Assembly (NCBI RefSeq): GCF_030503675.1
Contig: NZ_CP129964.1
Location: forward strand, 2,170,001-2,234,000
Source of the DNA: Lutimonas zeaxanthinifaciens
GTDB lineage: Bacteria; Bacteroidota; Bacteroidia; Flavobacteriales; Flavobacteriaceae
Length of the DNA: 64,000 nt
Reading direction: 5' to 3'
Part shown: in pieces, positions 9,037 through 16,968 of the stretch
Position numbering within the stretch: the stretch's first letter is position 1
Layout of the letters: the number at the start of each line of letters is the position of its first letter
Program-made: the position numbers and the translations under genes
The notes under the pieces: model-generated
What the model was told of the DNA's origin: nothing
Database searches by the model: none
Seen by the model: only the letters and a program-made list of their open reading frames with translations

Positions 9037-9609
9037 TTAACAACAAAAAAGTAAACTTCCAAATTTCCCGTGATGACTTATGGAGCAATATACCCCAGCC
9101 ATATGACCTCGCAGAAAAACTTCCGGAGCACCCCCATTTTTATGAATACTGATATCTTCAGGATCCATTCCAAATTTATTAGCCAGCTCATTTCGCAGTT
9201 TTAAATAAAGAAGATGAGAGATGGCATCCACCTCATGGACCCCTGTTCTTAGCGCTTTACAAAAGGTATGGCCGTTATTTTTTGTAGTCCATGTCAAGAC
9301 AAATTCTTTGGTAATCAAACTATATGTATGATAAATTCTAGAGTCAATACAAACGAGGCCAGTATTAGGATTTTGTATATCACATTGAATTTTGAACGGA
9401 TTGAATTTCCGCTCACGGGTATGGTGATAATCCGCTTTGTAAGCACTTTCCTTCATAGACCATAATCTCCAGACTGCAATTTCCTGATCCTCTGAGCTTT
9501 CGATAAATTCATTCTCCGTCTTTGAGAACAGCTTTCCTAGATATCCTTTACGTCTCCAATCAGACTTCAACCTCGCCTCTTTTAGGTCTATGATGTCGGT
9601 ACCTATCAT
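9037..9609 (-). CDS. 4'-phosphopantetheinyl transferase superfamily protein
   Basis: 190 residues. It carries the two signature blocks of Sfp/AcpS-type transferases: MIGTDIID at the N-terminus and RLWSMKESAYKA at about residues 48-59 (W-S-x-K-E-x-x-x-K). These enzymes move phosphopantetheine from CoA to the serine of a carrier protein, turning apo- into holo-ACP. It is the last gene of the eight-gene operon and lies 7 bp after the ACP gene, so it is probably the dedicated activator of that ACP. Cytoplasmic. Confidence 0.9.
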   Translation of the reverse strand: MIGTDIIDLKEARLKSDWRRKGYLGKLFSKTENEFIESSEDQEIAVWRLWSMKESAYKADYHHTRERKFNPFKIQCDIQNPNTGLVCIDSRIYHTYSLITKEFVLTWTTKNNGHTFCKALRTGVHEVDAISHLLYLKLRNELANKFGMDPEDISIHKNGGAPEVFLRGHMAGVYCSISHHGKFGSLLFCC

Positions 9610-9616
9610 TTGCTAT

Positions 9617-9865
9617 TTATTTCATTTTACTTTCTATGATCTCCATAGCTTTTTGAACAGAAAGCATTTTCTCCATCGATTCGTTATCAATTTCAATATC
9701 AAAGGCATCCTCAACATCTAAAACAATATCGACCAGATTAGCCGAATTTATTTTAAGATCATTGATAAAATCTGTGTCTTCATTAAGATTTTCAAAGGCT
9801 TGCTCATCCTGAATATAGGGCTTGACAATGTCCTTAAGCTTTGCGATCAATTCTTCTTTATTCAT
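9617..9865 (-). CDS. acyl carrier protein of the PKS operon
   Basis: 82 residues, acidic, with the four-helix carrier-protein pattern. The expected phosphopantetheine serine is S41 in the block LKINSANLVDIVLDVEDAF. The usual Asp-Ser-Leu attachment motif reads Asn-Ser-Ala here, an unusual variant that suggests a specialised carrier and not the housekeeping AcpP. It lies 3 bp after the ketosynthase gene and 7 bp before the phosphopantetheinyl transferase gene. It likely carries the growing acyl chain that primes the type III PKS. Confidence 0.92.
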   Translation of the reverse strand: MNKEELIAKLKDIVKPYIQDEQAFENLNEDTDFINDLKINSANLVDIVLDVEDAFDIEIDNESMEKMLSVQKAMEIIESKMK

Positions 9866-9868
9866 TTG

Positions 9869-11143
9869 TTAATTTTTAAGTTTTCTAAATACAATACAGG
9901 CGTTTACATCACCGAAACCAAAACTGGCTTTGATGACCGTGCTTACGTCCTGAATCCTGATGTCTCCCGGGACTGAAGAAGGGTTGATGAGTTCAACAAT
10001 ATCAGGGTGCAAATCTTCACTGTTAACTGAAGGAAACAGAAAGCCATGATGAATTTGCAGCACAGAAGCAACACACTCTATGCTTCCTGCTGCAGCCAGA
10101 CAATGACCCGTCATACTTTTAACCGAGTTGATGTATGGGAAATTATTGGAGGAACACCCCAAGGCCTCTTTCCAGTTTCTTATTTCGAGTACATCTTTTG
10201 TAGTTGCGGTTAAATGCCCATTGATGGAATCAATAGTGTCTGGATCAATGCCTGCTTCATTAACAGCTTCCCTGATACATTTTTTAACTGCAGAGGCATT
10301 CGGTGCAGTCATTGTGCCTCCTTGTCGCTGCCCACCTGCATTTATGTGCCCTCCAAGAATTTCAGCATATATTTTTGCTCCTCTCCCCAAGGCGGATTCC
10401 AAATCTTCCAGAACCATTGCTCCTGCACCAGATCCAGGGACAAAACCTGAGGCCGAGGAACTCATAGGCCTGGAACCTTTCTGTGGGGAGTCGTTGTACT
10501 TATAGGTCATTACACGCATCGCATCAAATCCTCCCCAGATATAGGGTCCGTGATCGCTGCTGCTTCCAACCAGCATTCTTCTCGCCTTTCCTGACCTTAT
10601 TCTTTCAGCTCCCATTAAAATAGACTCGGTTCCGGTTGTACAAGCCGATGAATTTGTAGTCACCTGATTTCCACAGCCTAAAATTCCTCCAAGGTAAGCA
10701 CTTATTCCGCTAGCCATCGTTTGGGCAACTGTAGTGCTTCCCAGTCGCCTCACTTTATTGTCATCCAGTTTATAGATGGCCTCACGAAACTTTTCGACTC
10801 CTGACTGGCCCGTTCCAAAAATAATTCCTGTATCATAATCGACCTCTGAATTCCTATCGATCCCAAGTCCTGCATCCATCCAGGCATCCATGCCCGAGAT
10901 ACATCCGTAAAGTATACCCGAACTATTAAAATTTTTTCGCTGTAAATCCGTGAGGTACCTGCTTATCAGGTCATCTGAAAGTTCAGGAACTCCGCCAATA
11001 CAGCAGGAGAAGCCAAGATCCTTTAATTCCTGAATGTATTTAATACCGGATCTTCCGGTCCGTATTCCGTGCATAAATTCTTCAATTCCAACTCCGTTAG
11101 GAGCCACAACACCCATTCCTGTTATAACAACTCTTTTTTTCAT
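9869..11143 (-). CDS. beta-ketoacyl-ACP synthase (KAS II-like)
   Basis: 424 residues of the thiolase fold. N-terminal RVVITGMGVVAPNG, active-site Cys in NSSACTTGTES (about residue 168), and the two catalytic His residues in INGHLTATTKD (about 310) and KSMTGHCLAAAG (about 345) give the complete Cys-His-His triad of condensing enzymes that elongate acyl-ACP with malonyl-ACP. The conserved C-terminal GFGDVNACIVF is present. The retained Cys argues against a chain-length-factor role. The start ATG shares one base with the stop of the dehydratase gene (TAATG), implying translational coupling. Confidence 0.92.
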   Translation of the reverse strand: MKKRVVITGMGVVAPNGVGIEEFMHGIRTGRSGIKYIQELKDLGFSCCIGGVPELSDDLISRYLTDLQRKNFNSSGILYGCISGMDAWMDAGLGIDRNSEVDYDTGIIFGTGQSGVEKFREAIYKLDDNKVRRLGSTTVAQTMASGISAYLGGILGCGNQVTTNSSACTTGTESILMGAERIRSGKARRMLVGSSSDHGPYIWGGFDAMRVMTYKYNDSPQKGSRPMSSSASGFVPGSGAGAMVLEDLESALGRGAKIYAEILGGHINAGGQRQGGTMTAPNASAVKKCIREAVNEAGIDPDTIDSINGHLTATTKDVLEIRNWKEALGCSSNNFPYINSVKSMTGHCLAAAGSIECVASVLQIHHGFLFPSVNSEDLHPDIVELINPSSVPGDIRIQDVSTVIKASFGFGDVNACIVFRKLKN

Positions 11144-11580
11144 TATTCATTAACGATCATTCCTGCTATTTCACCTCTGCAGACAAGTTCATTCTTTTCA
11201 TTCAGCATACGAACTGAACATTTTAATTTTTTAAACCGATAATAGATTTTTTCAGAAACCACTTTTACTTTGTCCCCCGGAAATACAGGGAGGTAAAAAT
11301 CGATCTGATTTGATGTCAAAGCAATTTTTGGCTTCAATTCAACTTGCTTTCGACCTAATAAATATATCCCCAGGCAAACAACTCCTATCTGAGCCATTGT
11401 TTCAGTCAAAATGACTCCGGGAGTAACCGGGTTATCTTTAAAATGACCCTCATAAAAAAAACTGTTTTTCCGTAACATATATGTTCCCTGAACTCCATTT
11501 TCATCTATTTTCGTGATTTCATCCACAAATAAAAATGGCTCAGAATACGGTAATTCCCTTATGATTTCCTTACTATTCAT
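11143..11580 (-). CDS. FabZ/FabA-like 3-hydroxyacyl-ACP dehydratase (hotdog fold)
   Basis: 145 residues, single hotdog domain. H46 in EGHFKDNPVTPGV and E60 in LTETMAQIG, 14 residues apart, match the His/Glu pair of FabZ. The family removes water from 3-hydroxyacyl-ACP to give the 2-enoyl-ACP. It sits between the enoyl-reductase-like gene (3 bp gap) and the ketosynthase gene (1-base overlap) and supplies the dehydration step of the operon's private fatty-acid cycle. A thioesterase role for this hotdog protein is possible but less likely given the FabZ-type dyad. Confidence 0.85.
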   Translation of the reverse strand: MNSKEIIRELPYSEPFLFVDEITKIDENGVQGTYMLRKNSFFYEGHFKDNPVTPGVILTETMAQIGVVCLGIYLLGRKQVELKPKIALTSNQIDFYLPVFPGDKVKVVSEKIYYRFKKLKCSVRMLNEKNELVCRGEIAGMIVNE

Positions 11581-11583
11581 GAT

Positions 11584-12375
11584 CTAACTTAAATGTTCAC
11601 CTCCATCTACAGGTATTATACAACCATTGATCCAGGCAGCCTCATCCTTGCATAACAGATATACGGCGTTAGCAACATCCTTTTCAAGGGTAAGGCGCCC
11701 AAAAGGGTTTCTATTTACCGCGTGTTTCATTATTTTTTCACTTCCTGGTATCCTTCTTAAAGACTTTGTGTTGGTCACCCCGGCCTGAATACAATTTGCC
11801 CTCACTCCCTTTGTTGCGAATTCAAGTGCTATATTTCGGGTAATTGCTTCCAATGATGCTTTAGCCGCAGATACCGCAGCATAATTTTTTAGTGGCTTTC
11901 TTCCTCCCTCGCTTGTAAAACTGATTAACCTGAAATCTCCTGCTATTTTATCGGTTGAATAAACAGCCTTAAACCAGTCATATAGACTTAAAGCCATAGC
12001 ATTTACTGTGATTTCAAGATCTAACATCGAAAGTTCAGCATTTCCTTCAGCTAACATAGGTTTTAAATTTCCTTTTGCAACACTGTGAATCAAACACTTA
12101 ATGGATCCGTCCTTACCAAGTTTGTCAAGTAAAATTTTTAAAATTTCCTTTCTGTTCTCCGATTTTAACAAATCCTTATTAACGTGTATAAGAGAAACCT
12201 CATTAGCCCTGATTTCGTTAAAATGATTTTCAATTTCGCGCAATTCACTTTTTAAGTTACGATGAACAATACAAATGTTCATACCGTGACTTGAAAGCTT
12301 TTTAGCCGTAGCCAGACCCAAACCGCTGGAGCCCCCTAAAATTACAGCCCAGTTATTTTTAAACTCTTTTACCAT
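11584..12375 (-). CDS. SDR reductase, FabL/FabI-like enoyl-ACP reductase
   Basis: 263 residues, Rossmann fold with GGSSGLG at 14-20. The catalytic spacing is Y165-x6-K172 (NYAAVSAAKAS), the enoyl-ACP reductase pattern of FabI and FabL, and not the Y-x3-K of ordinary ketoreductases: the ketoreductase Tyr position is Val168. The C-terminal half (ANCIQAGVTNT, then FGRL and IPVDGG) resembles FabL of Bacillus. It would reduce the enoyl-ACP made by the neighbouring dehydratase with NAD(P)H. Its start overlaps the type III PKS stop by 7 bp. A ketoreductase role cannot be fully excluded. Confidence 0.82.
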   Translation of the reverse strand: MVKEFKNNWAVILGGSSGLGLATAKKLSSHGMNICIVHRNLKSELREIENHFNEIRANEVSLIHVNKDLLKSENRKEILKILLDKLGKDGSIKCLIHSVAKGNLKPMLAEGNAELSMLDLEITVNAMALSLYDWFKAVYSTDKIAGDFRLISFTSEGGRKPLKNYAAVSAAKASLEAITRNIALEFATKGVRANCIQAGVTNTKSLRRIPGSEKIMKHAVNRNPFGRLTLEKDVANAVYLLCKDEAAWINGCIIPVDGGEHLS

Positions 12376-13421
12376 TCCAATAAGATTCTTTGCGCAGAGA
12401 ACCCAGGGCCAAAACTTAGCATCAATCCTTTTTCCCCTACCTTGATATTTTTTTCAAGGAACCGTTCAAGAACAAAAAGAACGGTCACACTTGACATATT
12501 CCCGTACAATCGAAGTACCTCCTTTGTATCATCAATATTTTTACCTGAGGAGCCAAACAAGGCCTCCACAGTCTGAACTATTTTCTTGCCTCCGGGATGA
12601 AAAACCAAATGATCTATTTCACTTATAGTCATATTATTACGTTCTAAAAACGGGTGCACAATTCTTGGAAAATGAGCTGCAATGGTTTCTGGAACTGATT
12701 TATCCAACACCATTTGCAGTCCGGTATTTCTTAATTTGAATCCCATCATTTTTTCTGCATCGAAAAAATGATACATCGATTCGTCTAAGATTGCAGGCCC
12801 TTTGCTATCTTTACCTGAGCTCAGTATGACCGCTGCAGCCCCGTCTCCAAAAATCGCAGCACTAACCATATTTACCATTGAAAAATCCTCAAGCTGAAAG
12901 GTTGCGGTTGGAGACTCTACAGCCACCACCGCCGCGCATTTACCCGGATTAGCCTGCAAAAAATTCTTTGCATAGATCATACCAGAAACTCCTGCAGCAC
13001 ATCCCATTTCAGTTACCGGAAGTCTCACAACATCCTGACGCATCTCTAATCGATTGATCAAATATGCATCTATAGAAGGAATCATTATTCCTGTACAGCT
13101 CACCGTTACCAAAAAATCCAAATCCTCAGGAACGAGTGAGGCCTTCACCAAAGCATCGGTCAAACAATTTTCAGCTAGAATGATGGACTCTCGTTCATAA
13201 ATATCATTTTTCTCTTCAAAGGAAGATTTATGAAAAACTTCCTCGGCATCCATGATAGAGTATCTCCTGTCTACACCTGCATTTTCAAAAATCTTCTTTA
13301 TTTTTCGGCGAAACCTCGGTTCCTCATCCTGAAGCCACAATTCGAGGAATGGAAGTATTTCCGTGGTTTTTCTTGTGTATTTTGGCAACGCTTTAGCGAC
13401 TGATTTAACTCTAACTTTCAT
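12369..13421 (-). CDS. type III polyketide synthase (chalcone/alkylresorcinol synthase-like)
   Basis: 350 residues, the usual size of homodimeric type III PKSs. The Cys-His-Asn triad is complete: C141 in TEMGCAAGVSG, H275 in VFHPGGKK, N308 in LYGNMSSVTV; the C-terminal GFGPG-like loop is SFGPGFSAQ. These enzymes extend an acyl starter with malonyl-CoA without an ACP of their own and cyclise it to resorcinols, pyrones or chromones. Linkage to a fatty-acid module suggests a long acyl starter, as in bacterial alkylresorcinol or alkylpyrone synthases. It overlaps the methyltransferase gene by 11 bp and the reductase gene by 7 bp. The product is unknown. Confidence 0.93.
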   Translation of the reverse strand: MKVRVKSVAKALPKYTRKTTEILPFLELWLQDEEPRFRRKIKKIFENAGVDRRYSIMDAEEVFHKSSFEEKNDIYERESIILAENCLTDALVKASLVPEDLDFLVTVSCTGIMIPSIDAYLINRLEMRQDVVRLPVTEMGCAAGVSGMIYAKNFLQANPGKCAAVVAVESPTATFQLEDFSMVNMVSAAIFGDGAAAVILSSGKDSKGPAILDESMYHFFDAEKMMGFKLRNTGLQMVLDKSVPETIAAHFPRIVHPFLERNNMTISEIDHLVFHPGGKKIVQTVEALFGSSGKNIDDTKEVLRLYGNMSSVTVLFVLERFLEKNIKVGEKGLMLSFGPGFSAQRILLEW

Positions 13422-14124
13422 TTCTTGAATATATTAACCATTGATAGCGAAAAGCCCATTTCCAAGCAATCTCACAAGGCATCCCAATCACTTTAGAAAA
13501 TTGTTCCAGTTCATTTTTCTTAAATCCTCTTAAAATAGATATAAGGCCATCGTTTCGAATAATTTTATTATTGATAAAAAAACTGATGATATTGAATAAA
13601 AAATAAGCCAGTTTGTTCCGATGCAGATCATTGATTACAATTCCCAAACTTGCCTTATTGCACAAAATTTTTAGTTTGCTGATAATTTCTTCATCTTTTA
13701 AATGATGTAAAAACAAAGTTGCTAACGCAATATCATAATCCAGTTCATCAAATTCCTTTGAAAAAATATCAAGCTGTTTAAACGTGATGTTTATAAAGCT
13801 TTCGGAGAGTTTAGTGGCATATTCAGTTGAATCTGCGTTGGCATCAATTCCCAACAATTCAAATTGATAGTCATTTTTCTCACCCCATCTGGCAATCCTT
13901 CTTAAAATATCTCCATTTCCACATCCTAAATCAACAATTCTAACTTTCTTTCTCTTTTTTGTTCTTTTTAATATCCTCTCGACCCCGTTAATTGTCACAT
14001 GATTTCCACCCAGCCACCAGTTAATCCTCGATAAAATATCTAGGTTTTCCCTTAAACTCTTCCCCCTCAAAGTAAAATCATCCATAATCTCTCTTTGATC
14101 ACTTCTATGCTTCGTGTTAATCAT
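13411..14124 (-). CDS. class I SAM-dependent methyltransferase of the PKS operon
   Basis: 237 residues. Motif I is VDLGCGNGDILRR at about residues 64-76; the acidic residue closing the second strand is in LLGIDANAD, and a DIALATLFLHHL segment marks motif IV. It is expected to methylate the polyketide scaffold on oxygen or carbon. It starts inside the stop of the FAD oxidoreductase gene (4-bp ATGA overlap) and overlaps the PKS gene by 11 bp. Methyltransferases next to type III PKSs elsewhere (for example the alkylresorcinol and alkylpyrone clusters of Streptomyces and Bacillus) belong to other methyltransferase families, so only the analogy of role is claimed. Confidence 0.87.
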   Translation of the reverse strand: MINTKHRSDQREIMDDFTLRGKSLRENLDILSRINWWLGGNHVTINGVERILKRTKKRKKVRIVDLGCGNGDILRRIARWGEKNDYQFELLGIDANADSTEYATKLSESFINITFKQLDIFSKEFDELDYDIALATLFLHHLKDEEIISKLKILCNKASLGIVINDLHRNKLAYFLFNIISFFINNKIIRNDGLISILRGFKKNELEQFSKVIGMPCEIAWKWAFRYQWLIYSRNES

Positions 14125-15248
14125 AAGCTTTCAACAGGTTTTCCATGTGTCCTTTTTATTATCTCTGTAATAATAGCCGGATAGGATTTTAAATAGTTAA
14201 TCAAAATTAAAGACAATTGCTTGTATTCAAATAATTTTGAGAGAATCCTTCCAGTCCTCAATCTCGAAGAAAAAGCCTTTTCCCATTGAATCCTGTACTT
14301 TTTTTCCAATTGCTTTCTGCTAATAGACTTTACATTAAAATGATCAACGAGCAGATTTGATATCATTCTGGCACCTAAAATGGCCATACTCATTCCGTTG
14401 CCACAAAGCGGGTGTATCATTCCGGCAGCGTCTCCGCACATAATTACGTGATCCTGGATCAGTGATTTGGATTCAAAGGATATTTGACTAATGGCAAGGG
14501 GTTTGTCAAAAAGCATTTGAGAATTTTTCAAAATATTTTCCAAGGATTTATTTCTAAACAAGACCTTTTCTTGAAACTCCTTTATGTTGCGATATTTCTT
14601 AAATTCCTCATAACTCACGATGTAACATATATTAAGTGCTTCATTTTCAATCTTTGAGACCCCGCAGTAGCCTCCATAAAAATTATGCAGTCCCACAACA
14701 TTATCCGGATAGTCACCCTTATAATGGGCCTTGACCGCTAGATAAGGAGCGTATGAACTCATAAAACTCCTTTTTAACCTGGAATCGAGAGAGGTCCTTT
14801 TGCCATAGGCACCAAGTACAAATTCCGCCGTGAGGAATCCGCTTTCCTTGAGTTCTACCCGAAAATTTTCTCCCTGAAATTTGATATCTGTAACCGTATC
14901 ATGAATAATTACAACTTCACTTTGTTTCAAAATCTCATACATCCTCGCATCAAGAGTATATCGGCTGATACTAAAACCGCCCAAAGGAAGATCCGCTTTA
15001 CAAGATTCTCCCGTCACGGCTGAAAGTTCAAAATGCTCCATTTTCTTGGCACCATACAAAAAAGGGTCCACCCCTAGTGAATTCAAATAAGGCAATACCT
15101 CATTTGAGACATATTCACCACAAACTTTATGCCTGGGATACCTCTCTTTTTCAACCAGAAGTGATTCTATTCCATATTTTGATAAATGTAAGGCAGCAGT
15201 TAATCCGGCGAGACCTCCACCAACAATTACAACTTTATGATTCAACAT
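14121..15248 (-). CDS. FAD-dependent oxidoreductase (geranylgeranyl reductase-like) of the PKS operon
   Basis: 375 residues. The N-terminal FAD loop VIVGGGLAGLTAALHLS (residues 6-22) and the YPRHKVCGEYVS segment (about 40-51) mark the geranylgeranyl reductase/halogenase-like flavoprotein group; the second FAD motif CGDAAGMIHPLCGNG lies at about 272-286. Members reduce isoprenoid or polyene double bonds or hydroxylate aromatics. Here it is the first gene of the operon and would tailor the polyketide, by hydroxylation to a quinol or by chain reduction. No clear TAnnTTTG element is seen in its 210-bp divergent upstream region. Confidence 0.86.
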   Translation of the reverse strand: MLNHKVVIVGGGLAGLTAALHLSKYGIESLLVEKERYPRHKVCGEYVSNEVLPYLNSLGVDPFLYGAKKMEHFELSAVTGESCKADLPLGGFSISRYTLDARMYEILKQSEVVIIHDTVTDIKFQGENFRVELKESGFLTAEFVLGAYGKRTSLDSRLKRSFMSSYAPYLAVKAHYKGDYPDNVVGLHNFYGGYCGVSKIENEALNICYIVSYEEFKKYRNIKEFQEKVLFRNKSLENILKNSQMLFDKPLAISQISFESKSLIQDHVIMCGDAAGMIHPLCGNGMSMAILGARMISNLLVDHFNVKSISRKQLEKKYRIQWEKAFSSRLRTGRILSKLFEYKQLSLILINYLKSYPAIITEIIKRTHGKPVESL

Positions 15249-15401
15249 GAATTGGGGTTCAATTTTTCAACTTAAAAGATACGGCTAATTTTATAATGAT
15301 TATACCTTGAAAAATTAAAAAGAAGATTTTTAAACGAATCCAACGAATTTTAAAATCCCTTTCCCAAAACCGATCAGGGATTCAAAGCGGAAATTTTCAC
15401 A

Positions 15402-15409
15402 TATCTTTG
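15402..15409 (+). promoter_or_regulatory. putative -7 promoter element upstream of ndh
   Basis: TATCTTTG matches TAnnTTTG and lies about 50 bp before the ATG at 15459, within the region shared with the divergent PKS operon. No TTG -33 box is seen at 17-23 bp spacing. Confidence 0.35.
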
Positions 15410-15458
15410 ATTGTATTGAATTACAATCGGACGGTTAATTAAGTCCTTATCCTGACAA

Positions 15459-16718
15459 ATGCCAAAAAAGAATAAAATAATCATCATAGGTGCTGGTTTT
15501 GGAGGAATTACTCTGGCAAAATTTCTCAAAAATGAAAATGTAGAGGTACTTCTCATCGATCAAAATAACTACCACAATTTTCAACCTCTCATGTATCAAA
15601 TTGCCACGGGAGGATTGGAACCCTACAGTATTGCCTATCCTGTTCGCAGAATTCTAAGGCAGCGGAAAAATGTCCGGTTTAGAATGGCCAAAGTAAAATC
15701 TGTAGATACCGATAAGAAAAAATTGAAAACATCCGTCGGTAGTTTTTATTACGATTATTTGATCATAGCTACGGGAAGCAAAAGCAACTTTTATGATTTT
15801 GACGCTATCAAGAACATTCTCTTTCCGCTAAAATCGATTCCTGATGCTCTGAATATGAGAAGTTTTATTTTTCAAAATTTAGAAAAATCCCTTACCAAAC
15901 AGAAGGATGAATCCCTCGAAGAAATACTCAATATTGCCGTTGTCGGAGGTGGTCCTGCAGGGATCGAATTAGCCGGTGCCCTTGCTGAAATGAAAAAATA
16001 TGTGATTCCGAAGGATTTTCCGGACCTGGATATTACCAAGTTGAGCATCAATCTTTATCAATCAGCGCCAAAATTGCTGAAAACTATGTCTGACGAAGCC
16101 TCTCAGAAAACATTAGAGTATCTGGAGAAACTTGGTATCAATGTGTTTTTAAATTCAAAAGTAACCAATTATGATGGTGATAAACTAATCCTTTCTGACG
16201 GAAGCTCGTTCGCTACTGATACGCTCATTTGGACGGCAGGAGTGAAAGGAGCTACAATTAAGGGCCTTCCGGATAAATCTCTGGCAGGTGGAAACAGGAT
16301 ATTGGTTGATGCCTTTAACAGGGTAAAATACACTGAAAGTGTGTTTGCCATAGGTGATGTGGCAGCTCACATTACAGAGGAAAATCCAAGAGGGCTCCCT
16401 ATGCTGGCTCCTGTCGCCAAACAACAAGGAAAGTCACTGGCAAAAAATATCATTAGGATGATCAAGAAAAAACCTGTTCGCCCTTTTGTTTACAAGAACA
16501 GAGGAGTCATGGCAACAATTGGCCGGAAAAAAGCGGTTGTCGATCTTCCTAACTGGAAAATTCAAGGCTCTTTTGCCTGGTTTCTTTGGATGTTTGTACA
16601 CATCATATCGCTTATAGGATTTAGGAATAAGTTTGTAGCATTTTTTGACTGGTTTTCGAACTACTTAACCTATGATAAACCACTGGGTTTGATTCTCAGG
16701 CCCCATAAGAGGAAATAA
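15459..16718 (+). CDS. ndh: type II NADH:quinone oxidoreductase (NDH-2-like)
   Basis: 419 residues. Two dinucleotide-binding folds are visible: IIIIGAGFGGITLAKFL (FAD, about 7-23) and VVGGGPAGIELAGALAEM (NADH, about 165-182). NYHNFQPLMYQIATGGLEP is typical of the NDH-2 group, as are FAIGDVA, the APVAKQQG segment and a hydrophobic C-terminal stretch for membrane association. The enzyme oxidises NADH and reduces menaquinone without pumping protons, at the cytoplasmic face of the inner membrane. It is monocistronic, divergent from the PKS operon. Confidence 0.9.
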   Translation: MPKKNKIIIIGAGFGGITLAKFLKNENVEVLLIDQNNYHNFQPLMYQIATGGLEPYSIAYPVRRILRQRKNVRFRMAKVKSVDTDKKKLKTSVGSFYYDYLIIATGSKSNFYDFDAIKNILFPLKSIPDALNMRSFIFQNLEKSLTKQKDESLEEILNIAVVGGGPAGIELAGALAEMKKYVIPKDFPDLDITKLSINLYQSAPKLLKTMSDEASQKTLEYLEKLGINVFLNSKVTNYDGDKLILSDGSSFATDTLIWTAGVKGATIKGLPDKSLAGGNRILVDAFNRVKYTESVFAIGDVAAHITEENPRGLPMLAPVAKQQGKSLAKNIIRMIKKKPVRPFVYKNRGVMATIGRKKAVVDLPNWKIQGSFAWFLWMFVHIISLIGFRNKFVAFFDWFSNYLTYDKPLGLILRPHKRK

Positions 16719-16913
16719 TCCCTAAAATTTTCTCGCTTTGATATTCATTTTTTCACAGAGTTATAAAGAAATTCCTCAATTTACTGAAAGCAGCCAAATC
16801 ATGTTGAAATTAGGTAGATATCTATCACCAAGTACTAAGATAAAATCGTAACTTGCATAGAGCGTGACTTTAAACTTTCGAGGAATTTTGTTCGTTCGGC
16901 ATCACCTCTTGCA

Positions 16914-16953
16914 AAAGCCTCAATATTAAGGGAAAGGCTTTCTTAACCTTAAT
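16914..16953 (+). promoter_or_regulatory. possible H-type pseudoknot in the P-type ATPase leader
   Basis: Two perfect 7-bp complementarities interlock: 16914-16920 (AAAGCCT) with 16935-16941 (AGGCTTT), and 16925-16931 (ATTAAGG, inside the first loop) with 16947-16953 (CCTTAAT). Loop lengths are 4, 3 and 5 nt, which an H-type pseudoknot can accommodate. The element ends 15 bp before the ATG. It may be a regulatory leader structure or a chance fold; no known riboswitch class is claimed. Confidence 0.35.
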
Positions 16954-16968
16954 CATTGTTGTTGAATT

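Noticed and set aside
13411-15248. Flexirubin or dialkylresorcinol (DarAB-type) pathway
   Set aside because: Those use KAS III-like DarB and a DarA aromatase, and large sets of further genes; here the core enzyme is a type III PKS with a Cys-His-Asn triad.
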